Source: GCA-2746365 sp964651445 (GTDB taxonomy: Bacteria; Pseudomonadota; Gammaproteobacteria; SZUA-229). Taken from it: a stretch of DNA of 7,290 bases. Each line of letters starts with the position of its first letter. Within the stretch, counting starts at the first letter, position 1. Location: assembly GCA_964651445.1 (NCBI GenBank), contig CAZYYW010000103.1, positions 1 to 7,290 of the forward strand. The letters run 5' to 3'. Both the position numbers and the translations under genes were made by a program. This document shows, piece after piece, positions 1 to 4,319 of this stretch. The notes under the pieces were generated by a model that made no database searches, had not been told where the DNA came from, and worked only from the letters and a program-made list of their open reading frames with translations.

Positions 1-6
1 TTGTAT

Positions 7-147
7 TTATTTGATTTTTCGGCGCACTAAACCCAATACACCAAGACCAGATAACATTAACCATGCCACAGCCGGTAATGGTACGGCAGAGGGTGCAGGA
101 AATATATACTTAGACATTGTGAAATTGACTTGACCCTCATCCTCTTT
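7..147 (-). pseudogene. Orphan VPLPA-type C-terminal sorting tail (3' remnant of a secreted protein gene)
   Basis: On the minus strand the frame reads KEDEGQVNFT then MSKYIFPAPSAVPLPAVAW, a hydrophobic stretch LMLSGLGVLGLV and the basic end RRKIK before a stop at 7-9. This is the tripartite sorting tail of VPxPA/PEP-CTERM proteins: a VPLPA motif, one membrane helix and an Arg/Lys cluster. There is no signal peptide or body, so it is the 3' end of a lost gene. It lies in the same frame as the LamG-like gene directly upstream and is separated from it by that gene's single TAA. The join carries GACTTGACCC (127-136), the same 10-mer found at the right end of the MITE-like element (4151-4160), so repeat DNA probably cut this gene. 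An ATG at 117-115 could start a 36-residue peptide, but no clear ribosome site precedes it. Confidence 0.7.
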
Positions 148-891
148 TTATAATTTTTTTCTCATGCCCATTCCAATAAGTCCAATTAAGCCAGAGCCAA
201 ATAACCATACTGCTGCTGGAACAGGGATAGATGATAGTGCGTCATCGTAAATCCTAACATCATCTATAATTGCATTTAAATATTGCCCATCTTGACGGCC
301 GCCTATCCAGATAGGCGTACTTCCGTCATTTGCTGAAGATGAAAATACATTTGAACTCGAAACTAAAATACCGTCTAAATAAATAAGATTTGAGACGTTA
401 TCAACAAACGATATTTCAATATGATGCCAATTATTCAATGTAAGGCTACCGCCTGTAATTTCTGAATGCCCATTACCAGCCGAGTCCCAAAAAGATGACT
501 CAACAGTAGCATCATCTAGGGAGTACATTGCCCACTCCCAATCATTAGCGTTTCCTTTTGAAATAATTGGTTGCCTTGTCTGATGGTGAGCATCTGTATT
601 AAATGAGATAACATTAACCCAAGCCGACATTCTAAATTGACCACCTGAATGTGAGCTAAATAGCGGGTTATCATTAATTTGAATATAATCATTAATACCA
701 TCAAATGAGTATGCTTGATTAGGATTTCCAAACCTATCCGTTGCTAATGATGCCCCATTAACTGTGCCATGAAAACCATTACCACTCGAATCATTGGCAT
801 TTCCATTGAATTCGTAAGATGCAATCAATGCCGCCGAAGCATTGAGTGAAATGACAAAAATACATATCACTGCAAAAATTTTATTTTTCAT
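148..891 (-). CDS. Secreted LamG-like (concanavalin A fold) protein with VPxPA/PEP-CTERM sorting tail
   Basis: A 247-residue exported protein. Residues 1-20 form a signal peptide with a probable ASA cleavage site at about 18-20. Residues 21-215 have the look of a LamG/laminin-G-like jelly roll: it opens with LIASYEFNGNANDSSGN, has FDGINDYIQI in the first third, then WHHIEISF and IYLDG, and ends with IDDVRIYDDALS, the usual closing strand. The C-terminus (about 222-247) is IPVPAAVWLFGSGLIGLIG followed by MGMRKKL, the sorting tail thought to be cut by an exosortase-type enzyme so the protein reaches the surface or matrix. LamG domains often bind glycans, so a surface or exopolysaccharide-associated role is inferred. 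The start is supported by GAGGA (898-902) about 7 nt upstream. No sigma-54 or good sigma-70 promoter was found upstream. The stop is followed in frame by a second sorting tail. Confidence 0.9.
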   Translation of the reverse strand: MKNKIFAVICIFVISLNASAALIASYEFNGNANDSSGNGFHGTVNGASLATDRFGNPNQAYSFDGINDYIQINDNPLFSSHSGGQFRMSAWVNVISFNTDAHHQTRQPIISKGNANDWEWAMYSLDDATVESSFWDSAGNGHSEITGGSLTLNNWHHIEISFVDNVSNLIYLDGILVSSSNVFSSSANDGSTPIWIGGRQDGQYLNAIIDDVRIYDDALSSIPVPAAVWLFGSGLIGLIGMGMRKKL

Positions 892-970
892 TATTTTTCC
901 TCATGTCTATTGTTTGAAATTAAATGTTAGTCGCTGGACGTTGAACACCTAACGTCGAAAATCGCCAGCG

Positions 971-1009
971 GTTAAAAGTGTTGCGCGTTTTTTACACGAC
1001 ACTTTTAAC
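971..1009. repeat. Hairpin H1, related to the hairpin at 3203-3242 (attC-like?)
   Basis: Perfect 11-bp arms GTTAAAAGTGT (971-981) and ACACTTTTAAC (999-1009) surround a 17-nt loop. The sequence aligns along its length with 3203-3242: both share GTGTTGCGC, a central T-run, CGAC and CTTTTAAC, followed by a TCC-containing spacer and GTT. TTTTAAC, TGTCCG, GTTCAGC (1003-1022) resembles an integron simple site (RYYYAAC, 5-6 nt, GTTRRRY) but is not a perfect match. ACCTAAC (948-954) fits RYYYAAC exactly, though its spacing is unusual. The hairpin itself is certain; the attC reading is tentative. Confidence 0.6.
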
Positions 1010-1070
1010 TGTCCGGTTCAGCTCCTCGAATAAGAGGAGTTGCTGTTAAATTATTATATCCGTTGTTTTT

Positions 1071-1108
1071 ACCTGCACCCATACCAAACCTTTGGTATGG
1101 GTGCAGGT
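1071..1108. repeat. Perfect palindrome, 18-bp arms with 2-nt centre
   Basis: ACCTGCACCCATACCAAA (1071-1088) is exactly mirrored by 1091-1108 around a central CC. The right arm is also the first 18 bp of the 68-bp direct repeat, whereas the distant copy at 4230 has only that single arm. The palindrome was therefore probably made by an inverted duplication or junction of repeat ends at the left copy. The centre (ATACCAA, 4 nt, TTGGTAT) resembles the palindrome at 6135-6152. No T-run follows it, so it is not a convincing terminator. Confidence 0.85.
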
Positions 1109-1157
1109 TTTACGTTTATTAGGTGTGAAAATGTTAACTGGGTCACACTTTAATAGA
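1090..1157 (+). repeat. 68-bp direct repeat, left copy
   Basis: Identical to 4230-4297 except for one base (G at 1127, A at 4267). It begins CTTTGGTATGGGTGCAGG and ends AACTGGGTCACACTTTAAT followed by AGA. The GGGTCA-type end is like repeats that accompany REP-associated transposases. Near-identity over 68 bp implies recent duplication or mobility, and recombination between the copies would delete about 3.1 kb. Confidence 0.92.
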
Positions 1158-1159
1158 GA

Positions 1160-1184
1160 AAAGGGGTCGGTGACAAATGAGAAT
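1160..1184 (+). repeat. 25-bp inverted repeat, left copy
   Basis: The run AAAGGGGTCGGTGACAAATG plus GAGAAT is the exact reverse complement of 4199-4223. It starts 2 nt after the left 68-bp repeat, and its mirror ends 6 nt before the right 68-bp repeat. The two therefore face each other like transposon ends around 1158-4229. It also sits about 70 bp upstream of the RAYT start, the usual place for repeat DNA of such elements. Confidence 0.9.
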
Positions 1185-1254
1185 TATTTACAAACTGACT
1201 TTGTTTCTAATTTTCTAATAGACTGAGTAAACCATTAATGATAAAGGAATTGTC

Positions 1255-1398
1255 GTGCCGAGAAAACCACGGATGTGCCTACCAAGCGTACCTTGCCACG
1301 TTATTCAACGTGGTCATAATCGAGATGCTACTTTTTTTGTTAAGTATAAGGCTATCAGTTCTATCTGGAATGCCTTCATGACGCAGCAACCTGATTGA
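1255..1398 (+). pseudogene. RAYT (Y1/HUH transposase) N-terminal fragment
   Basis: From a GTG at 1255, with AAAGGA (1243-1248) placed 6 nt upstream, the frame reads VPRKPRMCLPSVPCHVIQRG then HNRDATFFV. This is the characteristic opening of REP-associated tyrosine transposases (usually (M)PRxPRxxLPGVPxHVIQRGNNR...CFF). Similarity fades after FFV, or possibly after VKYKAI (about 1342-1356), and a TGA at 1396-1398 ends the frame. The missing remainder of the protein resumes at about 2567 with ESIKILRRASKYHVKIHAY. Together the two pieces would give about 240 residues, a normal family length. This fragment is too short to act alone. The usual GNNR is GHNR here. Confidence 0.8.
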
Positions 1399-1705
1399 AT
1401 ACTCAAAAACAAAAAATTGTATTTTATCCGTAAAAGTCGGGTTTCCTTACAATTCTAAAGTCTTATATATCATTGATAGATTTAAATAAATTCTTTATTC
1501 CATATCAATTACTTAAAATCTCTAGTTAGAAAGTCGAAAAATATTACATAAATTCATATTTTTTATCGTATCCTGTCAAAAATACAACTTTTCTGCTATA
1601 TCAAAGATAATGGTCTTTAGTTACATTGAAAAATAGTTTCCTGAAACGCTGCTGTATAGAGGATTTTTCTATCATAACTGCAAATAATTAATATAATAAA
1701 TAAAG

Positions 1706-1722
1706 TTGGTGTGAAAAGTGCT
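1706..1722 (+). promoter_or_regulatory. Possible sigma-54 (-24/-12) promoter for the VPIPA-protein gene
   Basis: TTGGTGTGAAAAGTGCT keeps the invariant GG (1708-1709) and GC (1720-1721) with exactly 10 nt between, and also matches the consensus YTGGCACGRNNNTTGCW at the leading T, the G and R of the first half and the final W. Positions C, A, C and one T of the consensus are missed. Transcription would start near 1733. PEP-CTERM protein genes in other bacteria are known to be controlled by RpoN with the PrsK/PrsR two-component system, which makes the match more believable. Confidence 0.45.
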
Positions 1723-1725
1723 TGC

Positions 1726-1766
1726 TATTAATAACTATAATAAAAATTTGCTTATAGTTATTAATA
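1726..1766 (+). repeat. AT-rich hairpin, perfect 15-bp arms, in the leader of the VPIPA-protein gene
   Basis: TATTAATAACTATAA (1726-1740) and TTATAGTTATTAATA (1752-1766) are perfect reverse complements around an 11-nt loop. The hairpin lies just downstream of the sigma-54-like site and about 75 nt before the start codon. It could be an operator or a 5' UTR structure. It has no GC core and no following U-run, so it is not a terminator. Confidence 0.75.
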
Positions 1767-1784
1767 AAGATGGTTAACAAAAAA

Positions 1785-1806
1785 CATTCAGCATTCAGCA
1801 TTCAGC
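1785..1806 (+). repeat. Three tandem CATTCAG repeats
   Basis: CATTCAG occurs three times in a row (1785-1791, 1792-1798, 1799-1805) followed by C, 36 nt before the start codon of the VPIPA-protein gene. A 7-bp tandem array can change length by slippage and would alter leader length or spacing. No function is shown. Confidence 0.8.
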
Positions 1807-1841
1807 AATTGAATTTGAATATTACTAGTAGGGATAATTAA

Positions 1842-2498
1842 ATGAAAAAAAATACGAAAATAGCGGCAGGTTTAGCATTAGCACTGGGTCTATCCGGTGC
1901 AGCAAATTCTGCAGTATATAATGTTACAGGTGTCTTAAGCGGCGTTGATGGTGGTTTTGGTTTTTCCGGTTTTCATTATGCAGGTGATCTGGGTACAGGT
2001 GCTAATGGTGACGGTGATCCTATGACTGGTTCGCAGCTTGTCGACATTCCAGCTGACTCGGGCATGTTCGGTACCTATAATGATGTAAGCGGTGCGTTTT
2101 ATGTAAAGCTAGCAACAGATCTTGCTTCTGTGCCAACTTTTGAACTTAATGGCAATCTACTGTTTGATAGTAGTGGTTTTCTTGATGCGAACAGTTCGCT
2201 GACAATTACATTTAATACCACAACTGCACTGGGAGACCTATCAACCAATATGGTGTTTGCTGATGGGCAGGTTTGTTGCTCAGGTTCAAATTCGCCGAAC
2301 TCATTCAGTAATGGGTTGATATCACTTTGGGGGGCAAATGATACACCTCAACTGGATGCGTTTTTCCCGGGTAACAATGCCGAAGTGCTTGGTCTTGATT
2401 TGCGTCTGAGTTTAACAGCAGTTCCCATTCCGGCCGCTGTCTGGTTATTTGGCACCGGTCTGTTAGGCCTAGTTGGAGTGGCGCGACGCAGAGCTTAA
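1842..2498 (+). CDS. Secreted protein of unknown function with VPIPA/PEP-CTERM sorting tail
   Basis: A 218-residue exported protein. Residues 1-24 form a clear signal peptide (MKKN, a hydrophobic core, then ANSA before VYN). The body (25-190) is rich in Gly, Ser, Asn, Asp and Thr with alternating beta-strand-like segments and matches no domain I recognise. It has one Cys-Cys pair (QVCCSGSNS). Residues 194-218 are the sorting tail: VPIPAAVWLFGTGLLGLVGV then ARRRA. By analogy with exosortase substrates the tail is cut at the inner membrane and the protein released to the surface or biofilm matrix. AGGGA about 7-10 nt upstream supports the ATG. The gene appears single, with a possible sigma-54 promoter at 1706-1722 and a terminator at 2531-2566. 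It lies between two pieces of a RAYT gene. The neighbouring LamG-like protein shares only the tail, so they are not paralogues. Confidence 0.9.
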   Translation: MKKNTKIAAGLALALGLSGAANSAVYNVTGVLSGVDGGFGFSGFHYAGDLGTGANGDGDPMTGSQLVDIPADSGMFGTYNDVSGAFYVKLATDLASVPTFELNGNLLFDSSGFLDANSSLTITFNTTTALGDLSTNMVFADGQVCCSGSNSPNSFSNGLISLWGANDTPQLDAFFPGNNAEVLGLDLRLSLTAVPIPAAVWLFGTGLLGLVGVARRRA

Positions 2499-2530
2499 AA
2501 TTTGGCTTAAGAGCTAAGCATGTTTTATCG

Positions 2531-2566
2531 AAGCGGGCTGAACTTTACAATTCAGTTCGCTTTTTT
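2531..2566 (+). terminator. Rho-independent terminator of the VPIPA-protein gene
   Basis: AAGCGGGCTGAA (2531-2542) pairs with TTCAGTTCGCTT (2551-2562), using two G-T wobbles, around the loop CTTTACAA. A run of T follows to 2566, 33-68 nt past the stop codon. The T-run directly touches the point where RAYT coding sequence resumes, so the terminator marks the right edge of the inserted segment. Confidence 0.85.
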
Positions 2567-3187
2567 GTGGAGAGCATAAAAATATTAAGAAGAGCAAGCA
2601 AATATCATGTAAAAATACATGCCTATGTGCTGATGACAAACCATGTGCATCTATTAATGACGCCACAATTAAAGGAATCGATCAGTTTGGTTATGCAGTC
2701 TATTGGTCGTCGTTATGTTCAATATATTAATAAAGAGTACAGGCGGACGGGAACGCTTTGGGAAAGCAGGCATAAGGCAAGCCTGATCGATGCAGAAAGA
2801 TAGGTGTTGATTTGCAGCCGTTATATTGAGATGAATCCCGTCAATGCGAATATGGTAGCTCATCCGTCAGGATATAAATGGACAAGTTATATGTGTAATG
2901 CACATGGCGAATTAAATAGGCTAATTTCTCATCATGAAGTATATAACAGGCTTGGTTTAAGTGGGGAGGCGAGGCAGCAGGCTTATGCTTCACTATTTGA
3001 TGATGTCGATACAAAGGAAATGCAGCTTGTTCGCAATGCAGTAAGGTTTTCTATGCCAACGGGGGATAGCCGATTTCAGAAAAAGATAGAACTGGCAGTG
3101 AACAGAAAAATAGGCTATGCACACAGGGGCAGGCCGCGTGGTTCTGCTAAAAAAGGTAGTGTTCAAAAATCTGTGTCATTCCATTAA
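2567..3187 (+). pseudogene. RAYT (Y1/HUH transposase), N-truncated with in-frame amber
   Basis: This is the main part of a REP-associated tyrosine transposase, a single-strand HUH enzyme of the Y1 family. Residues run ESIKILRRASKYHVKIHAYV, then LMTNHVHLL with the HVH pair at about 2642-2650, then RRYVQYINKEYRRTGTLWES and RHKASLIDAER. A TAG at 2801-2803 follows, and the same frame continues VLICSRYIEMNPVNANMV, WTSY and a basic RGRPRGSAKKG end. Family members usually read ERYVLxCSRYIELNPV, so the TAG replaces a Tyr codon by one base change. The likely catalytic Tyr (RYIE) lies after the stop. The first 30 or so residues are missing here and are found at 1255-1341. The rest is intact, so decay looks fairly recent. 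A protein from the first part alone would be inactive; the GTG at 2804 has no clear ribosome site. Confidence 0.85.
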
Positions 3188-3202
3188 TATTAATGCACAA
3201 GC

Positions 3203-3242
3203 ATTAAAGAGTGTTGCGCACTTTTTGCGCGACTCTTTTAAC
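3203..3242. repeat. Hairpin H2, related to H1, next to the toxin stop codon (attC-like?)
   Basis: TTAAAGAGT (3204-3212) pairs with ACTCTTTTAA (3232-3241) with one bulge, and GCGCA/TGCGC (3216-3220, 3226-3230) forms an inner stem. It shares GTGTTGCGC, the central T-run, CGAC and CTTTTAAC with H1. On the minus strand it begins 22 nt after the toxin stop, whose TAA is part of GACTAACAAAGC. In integron cassettes the stop codon commonly lies in or near attC, but the full RYYYAAC/GTTRRRY set is not present here. A competing small hairpin TTAATGC/GCATTAA lies at 3190-3207. It may also serve as the toxin gene's terminator, although no good U-run follows. Confidence 0.55.
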
Positions 3243-3263
3243 GATCCATGTTGATTTGCTTTG

Positions 3264-3545
3264 TTAGTCCTCTTTTATATATTTTTTGAGATCACGATAG
3301 TAGTTTTCATGCTCTCCAAGCATTATTAGTTCCAGTGATGTTTTAGTGAATCGATATGACAGGAGAAGTTGCGTTGATTTGATTTTGAATTTATGAACAA
3401 ACACGCCACGCAAATCTCCCTTTTTCTCAATTCCAATTTCAGGGTTACTGAGAATGCTCTTGATTTCCTTATCTAATGTTGTTTTTTCTGTTTTATTTAA
3501 TTTTTTAACTTTTTTTGCGAATGACCTCGACTGGTAAATATTCAT
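3264..3545 (-). CDS. RelE/ParE-superfamily toxin of a type II toxin-antitoxin pair
   Basis: A 93-residue basic protein: MNIYQSRSFAKKVKKLNKTE, a helical hairpin to about 35, then KGDLRGVFVHKFKIKSTQ, LLLSYRF, and the closing LELIMLGEHENYYRDLKKYI. This is the RelE/ParE fold layout: two helices, then a four-strand sheet carrying the basic residues, with the family-typical G-x-HENYY-x-DLK end. RelE members cut ribosome-bound mRNA and ParE members poison gyrase. The sequence does not decide between them, although H-E-N-Y-Y near the end is more common in the RelE-like branch. It starts 6 nt after the antitoxin stop and is surely cotranscribed with it. Full length, no defects seen. The stop codon abuts hairpin H2. 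Confidence 0.85.
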   Translation of the reverse strand: MNIYQSRSFAKKVKKLNKTEKTTLDKEIKSILSNPEIGIEKKGDLRGVFVHKFKIKSTQLLLSYRFTKTSLELIMLGEHENYYRDLKKYIKED

Positions 3546-3551
3546 GAGCTA

Positions 3552-3770
3552 TTACCCAAAAGTGTATTCGATTTTTTCACCTTGGTCTAACTCTTGGATT
3601 CCAATGAGGATTTCTTTAATGAGGTCATATGTTATATCTGGGTTTTCTTCTACGCATTTGCCAATACGCGCCCAGTGTTCAATTTGCCCAGTTATAGACC
3701 TGTGATCTACTTTGCTATATTTCCTAGCGTCAACGAGGAGATTTTCCGAGATTCTTACTGCAGTTGCCAT
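3552..3770 (-). CDS. ParD-like antitoxin of the type II toxin-antitoxin pair
   Basis: A 72-residue protein beginning MATAVRISENLLVDARKYSK, then VDHRSITGQIEHWARIGKCV, and ending QELDQGEKIEYTFG. The start is typical of the ParD-like antitoxins found with RelE/ParE toxins: a short N-terminal ribbon-helix-helix-like DNA-binding part (about 1-40) and a C-terminal toxin-wrapping tail. The frame is open up to an ATG at 3899, but the extra 43 residues do not look like this family and a TATAAT lies inside that extension (3804-3809, minus strand), so I chose the ATG at 3770. The antitoxin precedes the toxin, 6 nt apart, and is expected to repress the pair's own promoter. The pair probably stabilises the surrounding island. 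Confidence 0.82.
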   Translation of the reverse strand: MATAVRISENLLVDARKYSKVDHRSITGQIEHWARIGKCVEENPDITYDLIKEILIGIQELDQGEKIEYTFG

Positions 3771-3803
3771 TTTATTGCCCCAATACGTTTTGTAGGAATT
3801 TAC

Positions 3804-3809
3804 ATTATA
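3804..3809 (-). promoter_or_regulatory. Likely -10 box of the toxin-antitoxin operon
   Basis: The minus strand reads GATTATAATG, a consensus TATAAT 33 nt upstream of the antitoxin ATG. No good -35 sits at 16-18 nt; TTGCAA lies 22 nt upstream. TACGTT and AACGTA flank the box as a loose inverted repeat (3784-3832 region) and could be the antitoxin's operator. This location supports the 3770 start. Confidence 0.45.
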
Positions 3810-3984
3810 ATCTAATCCATAACGTAGCATTTTGCAATGGATTGACATGGATTGTTTTGAGGGGCTAACAGGGTTCCTATAAGCACTTTCTCGAACCATC
3901 TGAATTTAGGATGACAATATAGCTACTTTCTTTGGTTTTCCAGCATCTATATAAGCGGTTATATATTAGTTTTAAAAAAACTTA

Positions 3985-4161
3985 GGGGTCAAGGTCTTTC
4001 CATGCCACATTCTCATACTTCATATCTCTTTATTAATAAAGGCTTTTGTACCCAGAAATATCTGGTTTCTTAAACCGCCCCATAATGAGGGTAATCCAAT
4101 ACCCTCTCTTGCAAAATCACATGTTATATGCAATAAACATGGCATGGAGAGACTTGACCCC
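3985..4161. mobile_element. 177-bp MITE-like element with ~21-bp terminal inverted repeats
   Basis: The left end GGGGTCAAGGTCTTTCCATG plus CC (3985-4006) is mirrored by the right end GGCATGGAGAGACTTGACCC plus C (4141-4161), with one substitution and one extra G. The interior has no coding frame and includes small stems such as AACCGCCCC and an AATGAGGG/CCCTC pairing. GACTTGACCC at the right end recurs at 127-136 next to the orphan sorting tail. GGGTCA-type ends like these are often seen around RAYT genes, so the element may have been moved in trans by such an enzyme. Confidence 0.7.
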
Positions 4162-4198
4162 GCGCTGTGCGTGGTTCGGCTAAACAAGTATGCAAATG

Positions 4199-4223
4199 AT
4201 TCTCATTTGTCACCGACCCCTTT
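4199..4223 (-). repeat. 25-bp inverted repeat, right copy
   Basis: Exact reverse complement of 1160-1184. With the left copy it encloses the split RAYT gene, the VPIPA-protein gene, the toxin-antitoxin pair and the MITE-like element, about 3 kb in all. Confidence 0.9.
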
Positions 4224-4229
4224 CTTGTT

Positions 4230-4297
4230 CTTTGGTATGGGTGCAGGTTTTACGTTTATTAGGTGTAAAAATGTTAACTGGGTCACACTTTAATAGA
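4230..4297 (+). repeat. 68-bp direct repeat, right copy
   Basis: Same orientation as 1090-1157 with a single difference (A at 4267). It lacks the mirror arm that makes the left copy palindromic at 1071-1108. Its end is 22 nt from the stop codon of the lipoprotein gene. Confidence 0.92.
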
Positions 4298-4319
4298 AGT
4301 GCCTTTAAATAACAGTCCA

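Larger units (their letters stand above)
892..1254. other. Hairpin-rich gene-free stretch between divergent genes
   Basis: No credible coding region lies here. The stretch holds, in order: the ribosome site of the LamG-like gene; a nested hairpin at 932-970 (outer CGCTGG/CCAGCG, inner GACGTT/AACGTC); a hairpin at 971-1009; a hairpin at 1020-1041 (CTCCTC/GAGGAG, loop GAATAA); an 18-bp-arm palindrome at 1071-1108; a 68-bp direct repeat; and a 25-bp inverted repeat leading to the RAYT start. The density of stems and the repeats shared with 4199-4297 point to mobile or recombination-derived DNA rather than a simple promoter region. Confidence 0.8.
1399..1841. other. AT-rich leader region upstream of the VPIPA-protein gene
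   Basis: No coding region was found in 443 nt. The DNA is strongly AT-rich. It contains a small dyad GTTTCCTGAAAC (1636-1647), a GG-N10-GC sigma-54-like promoter (1706-1722), a 15-bp-arm hairpin (1726-1766), three 7-bp tandem repeats (1785-1806) and a ribosome site GTAGGGA (about 1829-1835). The dyad lies about 60 bp upstream of the -24 element, a plausible distance for an enhancer-binding protein, but nothing identifies its ligand. Confidence 0.7.
1342..2560 (+). mobile_element. Putative inserted segment splitting the RAYT gene, with VPIPA-protein gene as cargo
   Basis: The RAYT reading frame stops being recognisable at FFV(KYKAI) (about 1341-1356) and resumes at (FFV)ESIKI (about 2561-2570). 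The roughly 1.2 kb between carries a complete secreted-protein gene with leader and terminator but no recognisable transposase of its own. Both edges contain similar short runs, CTTTTTTTGT at 1331-1340 and CTTTTTTGT at 2560-2568, and TCAGTTC occurs at 1355-1361 and 2552-2558. Either pair could be a target duplication or a recombination microhomology. No terminal inverted repeats are visible. The alternative is two unrelated truncated RAYT copies that happen to flank the gene. Confidence 0.4.
3900..4319. other. Gene-free stretch of repeat DNA between toxin-antitoxin and lipoprotein genes
   Basis: No coding region was found in 420 nt. It holds an AT-rich spacer (3900-3984), a MITE-like element (3985-4161), a 37-nt spacer, the right 25-bp inverted repeat (4199-4223) and the right 68-bp direct repeat (4230-4297). 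The last ends 22 nt from the lipoprotein stop codon. No terminator for the lipoprotein gene is visible. Confidence 0.8.

Noticed and set aside
971..1009. A confident attC call
   Set aside because: Core sites are only partly matched and spacings are off, and no integrase is visible; kept as a tentative finding only.
1071..1108. The large palindrome as a transcription terminator
   Set aside because: Only four T follow on the plus strand, no gene reads into it from the left, and its right arm is part of a dispersed repeat.
1342..1398. A new C-terminus of the RAYT N-terminal fragment as a functional small protein
   Set aside because: The residues after the break (AISSIWNAFMTQQPD) look like read-through into unrelated DNA, with no recognisable fold or conservation signal.
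1785..1806. CRISPR-like array
   Set aside because: Units of 7 bp directly in tandem with no spacers, and no cas genes in the window.
2567..3187. Two separate functional genes on either side of 2801-2803
   Set aside because: Both parts are consecutive pieces of one RAYT reading frame, and the second has no ribosome site at its GTG.
3771..3899. N-terminal extension of the antitoxin from the ATG at 3899
   Set aside because: The extra 43 residues do not resemble ParD-like antitoxins, the family normally begins at MATAVRISENLL, and a TATAAT box lies within the extension.
1090..4297. The 68-bp direct repeats as a target-site duplication
   Set aside because: Target duplications are normally a few to about 15 bp; 68 bp with a GGGTCA-type end fits a repeated element or recombination product better.
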